The notes under the pieces: generated by a model | Database searches by the model: none | What the model was told of the DNA's origin: nothing | The model's input: the letters and a program-made list of their open reading frames with translations, nothing else | In this document: piece by piece, positions 14,160 to 21,314 of the stretch | Position numbering within the stretch: position 1 is the first letter of the stretch | Layout of the letters: the number at the start of each line of letters is the position of its first letter | Position numbers and translations under genes: made by a program | NCBI GenBank assembly: GCA_040902425.1 | Contig: JBBDXI010000064.1 | Coordinates: forward strand, 1-23,574 | Length of the DNA: 23,574 nt | DNA from: JBBDXI01 sp040902425 | GTDB taxonomy: Bacteria > Planctomycetota > Phycisphaerae > Phycisphaerales > UBA1924 | Direction: 5' to 3'

Positions 14160-15068
14160 CTAGCGGCGCGCGATGGTGAGGAGGGCGAGGGCGGCCAGGA
14201 GTAGCGCCGCGCCGGCGATGCCGATGAAGCCCAGGCGCTCGCCGAAGACGACGAGGCCGAGCGTGGTGGCGGTGAGCGGCTCCAGCAGCGAGACGATGCC
14301 GGCCGCGGTCGCGGGCACCCGCCCAAGCCCCGCGGTGAACATCACGTAGGCCACCGCGGTGGGCCCGATCCCCAGGTAGAGCAGCAGCGGCCAGCCCGCC
14401 GCCAGCGCGCGCGCGGGCGCCGTCTCGCCGAGCAGCGCGGGCGCGAGGAACAGCGCGGCCAGCGCGAAGGTGACCGCGGACACTGCGAGTGGCGTCACTC
14501 GCGCCAGAAGCCCCTTTGCGGCCACCGCGTACACGGCGTAAGATACCCCCGCGCCGAGCGCGAGAAGCGCCCCCAGCCCGAAGTGGCCCGCGATCTCGCC
14601 GAATCCGCGCGGGCCGACCACGAGCAGCGCGGTCCCGGCCACCGCCATTCCGAGTGATAGCCGCACGAGGGGGGGCAGCCGTTCTCCGAGGAAGAGGCCG
14701 GCCAGCACCGCGATCAGGAGCGGGGCGGAGCAGATGGCGAGGAGCGCGGCGGGCGCGACGCCGACGAGGGTGACCGCGCGGAAGTAGCAGACCTGGTAGG
14801 CGGCCATGGCCAGGCCGAGCGCGGCGCAGAGTGGCAGATCGGCGAGCGACGGCCAGGGGCGGAGCGACGGGTGGGGCGCGCCGAAGCGGCCGACGCCGGC
14901 GGCGGCCAGCACCAGGACGGGCGCGGCGATGGCGAGGCGGCTCCAGCCGACGAGGAGCGGCGAGGCGGCGGCCTCGCGGGAGAGTAGAGTCATGGTGGCG
15001 CCGGTCGTACCCCACGACGCGGCGGCGATCGCGATGAGCGTCAGACCGAGCAACATGGCCCCGAGCAT
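14160..15068 (-). CDS. EamA/DMT-superfamily permease
   Basis: 302-residue inner-membrane transporter with about ten hydrophobic segments in two EamA repeats. The first repeat opens with AAASWGTTGATMTLLSR and includes YQVCYFRAVTLVGVAPAALLA and FLGERLPP. The second begins near residue 150 with GLGALLALGAGVSYAVYAV and ends with LEPLTATTLGLVVFGERLG. DMT proteins export amino acids, nucleosides or other metabolites; the substrate cannot be read from sequence. The ATG at 15066-15068 is clear. It is transcribed convergently to the selenoprotein operon and divergently from the 3-hydroxyisobutyrate-dehydrogenase-like gene, with about 100 bp between them. Confidence 0.92.
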   Translation of the reverse strand: MLGAMLLGLTLIAIAAASWGTTGATMTLLSREAAASPLLVGWSRLAIAAPVLVLAAAGVGRFGAPHPSLRPWPSLADLPLCAALGLAMAAYQVCYFRAVTLVGVAPAALLAICSAPLLIAVLAGLFLGERLPPLVRLSLGMAVAGTALLVVGPRGFGEIAGHFGLGALLALGAGVSYAVYAVAAKGLLARVTPLAVSAVTFALAALFLAPALLGETAPARALAAGWPLLLYLGIGPTAVAYVMFTAGLGRVPATAAGIVSLLEPLTATTLGLVVFGERLGFIGIAGAALLLAALALLTIARR

Positions 15069-15089
15069 ACAGGAGGCACGACAGCGAGC

Positions 15090-15170
15090 ATGAGCGAGCA
15101 GATCGGGTTCACCCGCATCATCGAGGAGTGGGCGGGCGTCTCGCTCCGATCCCCGGGAGGCAAGATATGA
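15090..15170 (+). CDS. Possible 26-codon upstream ORF overlapping the dehydrogenase start
   Basis: An ATG at 15090, 13 nt after an AGGAGG (15071-15076), opens a 26-codon frame (MSEQIGFTRIIEEWAG...) that ends TGA at 15168-15170, overlapping the ATG of the next gene (15167) as ATGA. It could be a leader peptide that couples translation, or a remnant of a lost gene. I recognise no family, and the long RBS spacing argues for caution. Confidence 0.25.
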   Translation: MSEQIGFTRIIEEWAGVSLRSPGGKI

Positions 15171-16072
15171 CGCGCATCGGCTTCATCGGCGTGGGCACCA
15201 TGGGGTTGCCCATGGCCAAGAACCTCGTGAAGAAGGGCTTCGCGGTGACCGCGTTCGACAGCAACCCGGAGGCGGTGAAGGCCGCCGCGGCGGCGGGCAT
15301 GACCGCGGCGGCCAGCGCGGCGGAAGCGGTGGCCACCGCGGACATCGTGGTGACGATGCTGCCCTCCTCGCCGCACGTGGAATCGGTGTACACCGGCGAC
15401 GGCGGCGTGCTCGCGGCCGCGCGCCGGGGCACGCTGTGCGTGGACATGTCCACCATCGACCCGGCGGTGTCGCAGCGGGTGGCCAGGGCCGCGCAGGAGC
15501 GGGGCGTGCGCTTCATCGACGCCCCGGTCTCGGGCGGGACGCCGCGCGCCACCGACGGCACCCTCGCCATCATGGTGGGCGGCGCCGCCGCCGATTTCGA
15601 CGAGGCGCGGCCCGCGCTGGCCGCGATGGGGACCAACGTCATCCACGTCGGCGCGGTCGGGAGCGGCGAGGTGGTCAAGCTCTGCAACAACCTGATCGCG
15701 GGGGTGTGCGGGGTGGCGGTGAGCGAGGCGTTCCGCATCGCGGAGGGCTTCGGCATGGATCCCAGGGTGGTCACCGACGTCATCTCCAAGTCCTCCGGCA
15801 ACACCTTCCTGATGGGCTTCATGCACCCGGTGCCCGGGCTGATGCCGAACGCGGCCTCCAGCAACGAGTACAAGCCGGGCTTCATGACCGACCTGATGTG
15901 CAAGGACCTGGGCCTGGCCGTGGACGCGGCGCGGAATCTCCGGGTGCCGCTCTTCGTGACCCCCGCCGCCCAGCAGGTCTACCGGCTCGCCTCCTCCCAC
16001 GGCCTCGGCCGGCGCGACTTCACGAGCGTCTACTCGTTCCTCAAGCCGTCCTCGGGCCAGGCGCCCGTCTAG
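15167..16072 (+). CDS. NAD(P)-dependent beta-hydroxyacid dehydrogenase (3-hydroxyisobutyrate dehydrogenase family)
   Basis: 301 residues. The N-terminal Rossmann motif is GFIGVGTMGLPMAKNL (5-20). The substrate-binding signature DAPVSGGTPRA is at 118-128, and the catalytic Lys is K171 in GSGEVVKLCNNLI with N175. The protein oxidises beta-hydroxyacids such as 3-hydroxyisobutyrate, tartronate semialdehyde or a homologue; the substrate is not decided by sequence. The ATG at 15167 is preferred over the in-frame upstream start because GGAGG (15156-15160) lies 6 nt before it and the family begins right there. The next gene begins 16 nt after its stop. Confidence 0.93.
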   Translation: MTRIGFIGVGTMGLPMAKNLVKKGFAVTAFDSNPEAVKAAAAAGMTAAASAAEAVATADIVVTMLPSSPHVESVYTGDGGVLAAARRGTLCVDMSTIDPAVSQRVARAAQERGVRFIDAPVSGGTPRATDGTLAIMVGGAAADFDEARPALAAMGTNVIHVGAVGSGEVVKLCNNLIAGVCGVAVSEAFRIAEGFGMDPRVVTDVISKSSGNTFLMGFMHPVPGLMPNAASSNEYKPGFMTDLMCKDLGLAVDAARNLRVPLFVTPAAQQVYRLASSHGLGRRDFTSVYSFLKPSSGQAPV

Positions 16073-16088
16073 AGAAGGGGAGCGTGCG

Positions 16089-19000
16089 ATGAGCCGCCGG
16101 CTCAAGCGCGGGCTGATCGTCCTGGCCGCTCTGCTCGTGGTGGGCGTCGCCTTCCTCTGGGCGCTGCCCGAGATCGTGAAGTGGCAGGCGCTGAAGCAGA
16201 TTCCCGCGATCACCGGGCGGGCCGCCGAGATCGAGGACATCGACATCAACCTGTTCATGGGGCGGGTGGCGATCAAGAAGTTCCGCCTCGCCGAGGCGGA
16301 TCCCGCCCAGACCTTCCTCGGGCTCGATCGGCTGGACGTGCGCGTGGTCCCGTGGTCGGCGGTCTTCGGCCATATCCGAGTCGCGGAGCTGGTGCTCACC
16401 GCGCCCACCGTGAACCTGGTGCGCCTGAACGCCACCGAGTTCAACTTCTCGGACATCCTCGCCCGCCTGGCCACCTCCGGGCCGGCGCCGCCCAAGCCGG
16501 AGCCCCCGGCCAAAGTGCGCTGGACGGTGGGCCTCGCCCGATTCGCGCTGATCCGGGCCAATCTCACCGCGATCGACCGCGCGGTCAAGCCGGTGAGCGA
16601 GTGGAAGGTCCGCGACCTCTCGATCGAGGCGGGCAACCTCACCACCAAGCCCTCGGGGCCGGTCGGCAAGCTGGCGGTGCAGGGCGCGCTCAACGACTCG
16701 CCGATCGAGTTCTCCGCGCAGGACATCGACCTCACGCCGACCTCGTTCGGCGGGAAGTTCTCGATCCAGAACTTCAGCCTGCTCCAGATCCGGCCCTATC
16801 TGCCGCCCACGCTGCCCGCCGCGCTCGAATCGGGCATCGCGGGCGTGATCATGACCGTCAAGCTCGAGCTGGGGCGGGGCGGGCTCGCGGTCGGCCTCGT
16901 CACCGGTGACCTCACGCTGACCAGCTTCGCGCTGGCCCAGCCCGGGAAGCCGGCCCCCTTTCTCACGGTGCCGCGCATCGCGGTGGGGCTGAAGGAGGTC
17001 AACCTGGTGTCCCGCGTGGTCACCATATCGAGCGTGGACATCGAAGGGCTCGACCTCAAGGCGGTGCGGGACAAGCAGGAGAAGATCGATCTCCTGGGGC
17101 TGACTTCTTCGAATGCGCTCGGCTCGCCTTCGGCTGCGCCTCGCAAAGCAACTGCCCCGGACGCTCGGACTCCTGCCGCTCCAAGATCGACCGTTCCGGC
17201 GCCGGGCAAGCCGTCGGAGCCCGAGTACAAGATCACGGTGGAGAAGATCGGCTTGAAGGGTGCCGCGACGTTCACCGACGAGTCGGTATCGTCGCCGCCG
17301 ACCGTGCTGAAGCTGAGCAACCTGACCCTGCAGATGGACGACGTGACCTGGCCGAACATCCGGCCGATGAATCTCGCGCTGACCACGGGTCTGCCGGGCG
17401 GCGGCAAGGTCGGCGCGAAGGGCGCAGTCAAGCTCGATCCCCTGGACGTGACCTTGACGCTCAATACGCGCGACGCGCCGATCGAGCCCTACCGCGCGTA
17501 CTTCCCGTTCCCCGCCAGCTTCTCGGGCCGGTTCAACTCCGACAGCCAGAACCGGGTCCGGATCGTCAAGGGCAAGCTCACCGCGCTCTCCCGCGGCAAT
17601 AGCTGGGCCACCGACCTGGCCGTGAAGGCGCCGGATTCGAAGGAGGCGCCGCTGCGCCTCGAGCGCATGGAGATCAACGGCATCGACTTCGGCTGGCCCA
17701 CGCACGCGCGCGTGGCCAAGGTCCGATTGAAGGCGCCGGTGGCCGAGCTCGACCGAGCGGCCGACGGATCGATCAACGTGCAGAAGCTCTTCGTGGTTTC
17801 AGATCCCGTCGGTTCGCCGCCGCCGGCGCCTCCTGCCGCTCCGAGCTCAACCGCGCCGGCGAAGCCGGCGGGCCCCCTCGAGACGATGGACCTTCAGTTC
17901 AAGGAGATCGTGATCGAGGACGGCTACGTGCGCTTCCTCGACCACACGACCCAGCCCGCGTTCTCCCAGGACATCTCGAAGCTCACCGTCACGGTCAAGG
18001 ACCTATCCAACAAGGCGACCCAGCGCGCCAACCTGCTCGTGCAGGCGCTGATCGGCGGCGACTCCACGCTCGACATCCGCGGGGAGATGTCGGCGATCGG
18101 CGCCCCCACCTACGTGGACATGGTGGGCGAGCTGAAAAAGCTGGCCCTCCCGGCCGCCAACCCGTACATGGACAGCCTGCTGGGCTGGATCATCCGGCGG
18201 GGCGATCTGACGACCAAGCTCGAATACAAGATCGAGGAGGGCAAGCTCGACGCCAAGAACGACATCCTGGTCGGCGATCTCCGGGTGGCGCCCTCGCAGG
18301 CCTCCGACGAGGTCAAGAAGCAGATCGGGCTGCCTCTCGGGCTCATCGTGGCCCTGATCAAGGATGGGAGCGGGAATATCCACGTCAAGGTACCCATCAG
18401 TGGCAGCCTCACCGACCGCCAGTTCGATTTCAGCGACGCGATCTGGACCGCGGTGAGGAACGTCCTCGTCAATGTCCTGAAGGCCCCGTTCCGGGCCATC
18501 GGCGGGCTCTTCACCAGCGGCGACAAGATCGACGCGCTCAAGGTGGACCCGATGGTCTTCGCGGCGGGCAGCGCCGCGCTTGGCCCGGAGCTGGAGCGGC
18601 AGGCGGTCCGAATCGGCGACTTCCTCCGGAAGGCGCCCTACGTCGGCCTCACCCTCAGCTCGATGACCTCGCCCGCGGACGTGGAAGTGCTCAAGGAGCG
18701 CGCGGTGGCGGCCCGGATCGAGAAGTTCCAGAAGGAGCAGGGGATCGCGGATCTGCCGACCGCGCTCCGCCGGTACTACCAGGTGGTCGTCAGGGACGCC
18801 CAGCTTCCCGTGAAGGTCGAGGAGCAGCTCCTGCTGCTGCGCAAGCGCGAGCCGACGCCCACCGCCGCGCTCGCCGAGTTGCGTCAGGGTCGCCTGGACG
18901 TCACGCGCGATCGCCTCGCCAAGGTGGAGGGCGTCCAGGAGACGCGGCTGCGCGTTCTGCCGGAGAGCGCTCCCGCCGCGGCGGCGCCGGCCTCGCCACC

Positions 19001-19112
19001 CGCAGCCGCCCCGCCCGCGACCTCCGCGCCGCCCGGCGCCGCGCCGCCGCCCGCGGCCGAGCCGTCGGCGGGCGGGCGCGTGGAGTTCGGCATCACCGGC
19101 GAGAGCGACTGA
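16089..19112 (+). CDS. Large AsmA-like / DUF748 envelope protein
   Basis: 1007 residues. An N-terminal signal anchor (about residues 8-27, LIVLAALLVVGVAFLWALPE) is followed by a long periplasmic beta-rich region typical of DUF748/AsmA-type proteins, thought to bridge the envelope and carry lipids: ITGRAAEIEDIDINLFMGRV, LDRLDVRVVPWSAVFGHIRV, then GDLRVAPSQASDEVKKQIG, LPLGLIVALIKDGSGNIHV and VPISGSLTDRQFDFSDAIW in the C-terminal half. Two Pro/Ala/Ser-rich linkers interrupt the domains, at about 343-378 and 574-598; the first holds the dispersed repeat at 17114-17157. The C-terminus is a third Ala/Pro-rich tail. GGGGAG at 16077-16082 precedes the ATG. Confidence 0.88.
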   Translation: MSRRLKRGLIVLAALLVVGVAFLWALPEIVKWQALKQIPAITGRAAEIEDIDINLFMGRVAIKKFRLAEADPAQTFLGLDRLDVRVVPWSAVFGHIRVAELVLTAPTVNLVRLNATEFNFSDILARLATSGPAPPKPEPPAKVRWTVGLARFALIRANLTAIDRAVKPVSEWKVRDLSIEAGNLTTKPSGPVGKLAVQGALNDSPIEFSAQDIDLTPTSFGGKFSIQNFSLLQIRPYLPPTLPAALESGIAGVIMTVKLELGRGGLAVGLVTGDLTLTSFALAQPGKPAPFLTVPRIAVGLKEVNLVSRVVTISSVDIEGLDLKAVRDKQEKIDLLGLTSSNALGSPSAAPRKATAPDARTPAAPRSTVPAPGKPSEPEYKITVEKIGLKGAATFTDESVSSPPTVLKLSNLTLQMDDVTWPNIRPMNLALTTGLPGGGKVGAKGAVKLDPLDVTLTLNTRDAPIEPYRAYFPFPASFSGRFNSDSQNRVRIVKGKLTALSRGNSWATDLAVKAPDSKEAPLRLERMEINGIDFGWPTHARVAKVRLKAPVAELDRAADGSINVQKLFVVSDPVGSPPPAPPAAPSSTAPAKPAGPLETMDLQFKEIVIEDGYVRFLDHTTQPAFSQDISKLTVTVKDLSNKATQRANLLVQALIGGDSTLDIRGEMSAIGAPTYVDMVGELKKLALPAANPYMDSLLGWIIRRGDLTTKLEYKIEEGKLDAKNDILVGDLRVAPSQASDEVKKQIGLPLGLIVALIKDGSGNIHVKVPISGSLTDRQFDFSDAIWTAVRNVLVNVLKAPFRAIGGLFTSGDKIDALKVDPMVFAAGSAALGPELERQAVRIGDFLRKAPYVGLTLSSMTSPADVEVLKERAVAARIEKFQKEQGIADLPTALRRYYQVVVRDAQLPVKVEEQLLLLRKREPTPTAALAELRQGRLDVTRDRLAKVEGVQETRLRVLPESAPAAAAPASPPAAAPPATSAPPGAAPPPAAEPSAGGRVEFGITGESD
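17114..17157 (-). repeat. 44-bp dispersed repeat, copy A (inside the DUF748 gene)
   Basis: Read on the minus strand, 42 of 44 bases match the copy at 23237-23280. The core is built from two near-identical 11-12-nt units (AGGCGCAGCCGA, AGGCGAGCCGA). Here it is in frame with the host gene and encodes part of a low-complexity linker (ALGSPSAAPRKATAP). Confidence 0.85.
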
Positions 19113-19122
19113 GCCGCTCTGC

Positions 19123-19156
19123 TATACTACGCGCACCGTTCGTCGTTTCCAGGAGG
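19123..19156 (+). promoter_or_regulatory. Candidate -10 box and strong RBS before the aldehyde oxidoreductase operon
   Basis: TATACT at 19123-19128 matches the -10 consensus at five of six positions and lies shortly after the DUF748 stop. A perfect AGGAGG at 19151-19156 is followed 6 nt later by the GTG start at 19163. No good -35 box is seen, so the promoter call rests on the -10 and on its place at the head of a tight operon. Confidence 0.5.
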
Positions 19157-19162
19157 TGCGCC

Positions 19163-19492
19163 GTGCCTCACTACGTCATGCTGAGCTCGCTGAGCGATGC
19201 CGGCCGCAAGGTCCTGCACGCCCGGCCCGGCTGGATCCGAAAGGTGAACCGTGAGCTGTCGCAGCGCGGCGCCCGGGTGATCGCCCAGTACGCGGTGCTC
19301 GGGCCCTACGACTTCGTGACGATCCTGGAGGCGCCCGACAACGAGACGGTCTCGTCGATCTCGATCGAGATGGGGGCGCGTGGCTCGGTGCAGATGGTGA
19401 CCCTGCCCGCCATTCCCCTCGACACCTTCATCAGTCGCCTCGAGCGCGGTCGCGCCGCGGGAGGCCGGAAAGGGAAGCGTCGCCGACCGTGA
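19163..19492 (+). CDS. GYD domain protein
   Basis: 109 residues. It has the small ferredoxin-like GYD fold: HYVMLSSLSDAGRKVLHARP, then LSQRGARVIAQYAVLGPYDFVTILEAPD (the G-Y/P-Y-D motif, here GPYDFV), and SVQMVTLPAIPLDTFISRL. Proteins of this fold are small oligomers of uncertain function, sometimes with a role in ligand sensing. It is the first gene of the operon with an excellent RBS, and its stop overlaps the ferredoxin start (GTGA, 19489-19492). Close coupling suggests that it belongs to the oxidoreductase system, for instance as a regulatory or assembly subunit; this is inference. The C-terminus is strongly basic (GGRKGKRRRP). Confidence 0.85.
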   Translation: MPHYVMLSSLSDAGRKVLHARPGWIRKVNRELSQRGARVIAQYAVLGPYDFVTILEAPDNETVSSISIEMGARGSVQMVTLPAIPLDTFISRLERGRAAGGRKGKRRRP

Positions 19493-19962
19493 AAGTCTTA
19501 GCACTCCATCCCGAGAAGTGCACCGGCTGCCTCCGGTGCGAGCTGGCCTGCTCCTACATGCAGACCGGCCTCTTCCAGCCGTCCAAGTCGGTGATCCGCG
19601 TCTCGCCCTTCGAGGGCTATACCTCCTACGCTCCGTACACGTGCACCCAGTGCGCGGAGGGCTGGTGCATGACCGCGTGCCCGGTGGGCGCCATCCAGAT
19701 CAACGCGGCGGGCGCCAAGGACGTGATGGACGATACCTGCGTGGGCTGCAAGCTCTGTACGATCGCGTGCCCCTACGGGACCATGTTCTACGACGGCGAC
19801 ACCCAGAAGGCCTACAAGTGCAACCTCTGCGGCGGCGCCCCCGCGTGCGCCTCCGCGTGCCCGACCGAGGCCATCACCTTCGAGGAGACGGAGAACGCCG
19901 ACTGGATCGGCGACTTCGCGGCCGAGCGCACCGCCCGGGTGCTCGCGGTGGAGGCCCGCTGA
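19489..19962 (+). CDS. Ferredoxin-like subunit with four [4Fe-4S] clusters (AorA-like)
   Basis: 157 residues with 16 cysteines in four sets: CTGCLRCELAC, CTQCAEGWCMTAC, CVGCKLCTIACP and CNLCGGAPACASACP. Each set has four Cys, giving four predicted [4Fe-4S] clusters, as in the ferredoxin-like subunit AorA of the Aromatoleum aldehyde oxidoreductase and in related DmsB/HycB-type electron carriers. It would carry electrons between the tungsten subunit and the FAD subunit. Starts at GTG 19489 by overlap with the GYD gene; the stop overlaps the next ATG by one base (TGATG). Confidence 0.92.
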   Translation: MKVLALHPEKCTGCLRCELACSYMQTGLFQPSKSVIRVSPFEGYTSYAPYTCTQCAEGWCMTACPVGAIQINAAGAKDVMDDTCVGCKLCTIACPYGTMFYDGDTQKAYKCNLCGGAPACASACPTEAITFEETENADWIGDFAAERTARVLAVEAR

Positions 19963-21314
19963 TGCCGGCCCGTCACGTGATCATCGGCGGCGGTACCGCG
20001 GGGATGAACGCCATCCGGACGATCAGGGAAGAAGAGCGGCTGATCGGGGCCGACCCGTCCGAGATCACCCTGGTCTCCGCGGAACGCCCCTACTCCCGGA
20101 TGGTCCTGCCCTACTACCTCTGGGGGACGATCTCCGAGAGCCATGTGTATACTGCGCCGCCCGCCGCGCTGACCGCCTGGAAGGTCAAGGCCCTCGTCGG
20201 CCGGAAGGCCAAGGCCCTCGACCCGGCCGCCCGGACCCTCACCCTGGACGACGATGCCAGGGTCGAGTTCGACGACTGCCTGATCGCCACCGGCTCGCGG
20301 GCCGCCAAGGCCCCCATCCCCGGAGCCGACGGGCCCGGCATCCATTGCTTCTGGACCCTCGACGAGGCCAAGGACGTGGTGGCCGGGATGACGCCGGGCA
20401 GCCGGGTGGTCATGGTCGGGGCGGGCTTCATCGCCTTCACCATCCTCAACGCGATCCTCGCGCGGGGGGCCAAGCTGACCATCGTCGAGGTCGCGCCCCG
20501 CATCCTGCCGCGCATGGTCGACGACGCCTGCGCGGGCATCGTGCAGCGGTGGCTCGAGGACCATGGCGTCTCGGTGCGCACCGGCGCCACCGTGACCAGG
20601 ATCGAGCCGGCGGGCGGCAAGCGGAAGCTCTCCTTCAAGAAAGGCGAGCCCCTCACCGCCGACCTGGTGATCATGGCCACCGGCATCCGCACCAATCTCG
20701 AGTGGCTGCAGGGCTCGGGCATCGCGATGGCCACCGAGGCTTCCGGCGGTATCGCGGTCGACGATCACCTGCGCTCGAGCGTCCCGACCGTCTACGCGGC
20801 GGGCGACGTGGCGCGCGGGCGCAACCTGATCACCGGCGCCGCCGAGGTGCACGCCATCGAGCCGACCGCCCAGGAGCACGGGCGCGTGGTCGGGGCGAAC
20901 ATGGCGGGCCGCGACGTGGCCTATCGCGGTAGCCTGCTCATGAACATCGTCGAGGTCGCGCATCTCGACGTGGCCTCCTTCGGCCAGTGGGAGGATCCCG
21001 AGGCCGAGGTCTACACCGCGCTGCGCGCCGACCGCTCGGAGTACCGCAAGCTGCTGTTCCACGGTGGCCGGTTGACCGGGGCGGTGATCTGCGGGCCCGC
21101 CGAGGCGGTGTGGACCACCAACGACGTGGGCATGCTGAAGGGCCTCGTCTACTCGGGTGTGGATCTCTCGACCTGGAAGGCGCACTTGAAGGCGAACCCG
21201 TTCGACATCAAGCCCGCGTTCATCGCGCTGCGCACGACCGCGCGGCTGCTGCCCGAGACCATCCTGGGCCGGCCGTCTCGATCACCCCAGCTTCCCCAAA
21301 CGGTGGCCCTATGA
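19962..21314 (+). CDS. FAD-dependent NAD(P)H oxidoreductase subunit (AorC-like)
   Basis: 450 residues of the pyridine nucleotide-disulfide oxidoreductase fold. The FAD-binding GGGTAG is at 9-14 and the ATGS at 109-112. The NAD(P)-binding VGAGFIA lies near 152-158, and the second FAD motif TVYAAGDVARG is in the C-terminal half. No CxxC redox disulfide of the lipoamide dehydrogenase type is seen, so this is a nitrite-reductase/rubredoxin-reductase-like member. In Aromatoleum-type Aor complexes the FAD subunit lets the tungsten enzyme use NAD instead of only ferredoxin, and the same arrangement is seen here. It overlaps the ferredoxin stop and, through ATGA, the large-subunit start. Confidence 0.9.
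   Translation: MPARHVIIGGGTAGMNAIRTIREEERLIGADPSEITLVSAERPYSRMVLPYYLWGTISESHVYTAPPAALTAWKVKALVGRKAKALDPAARTLTLDDDARVEFDDCLIATGSRAAKAPIPGADGPGIHCFWTLDEAKDVVAGMTPGSRVVMVGAGFIAFTILNAILARGAKLTIVEVAPRILPRMVDDACAGIVQRWLEDHGVSVRTGATVTRIEPAGGKRKLSFKKGEPLTADLVIMATGIRTNLEWLQGSGIAMATEASGGIAVDDHLRSSVPTVYAAGDVARGRNLITGAAEVHAIEPTAQEHGRVVGANMAGRDVAYRGSLLMNIVEVAHLDVASFGQWEDPEAEVYTALRADRSEYRKLLFHGGRLTGAVICGPAEAVWTTNDVGMLKGLVYSGVDLSTWKAHLKANPFDIKPAFIALRTTARLLPETILGRPSRSPQLPQTVAL

Noticed and set aside
20148..20156. TATACT-like box inside the FAD subunit gene as an internal promoter
   Set aside because: It lies inside coding sequence of a tightly overlapping operon without a matching -35 box or a nearby start that needs it.
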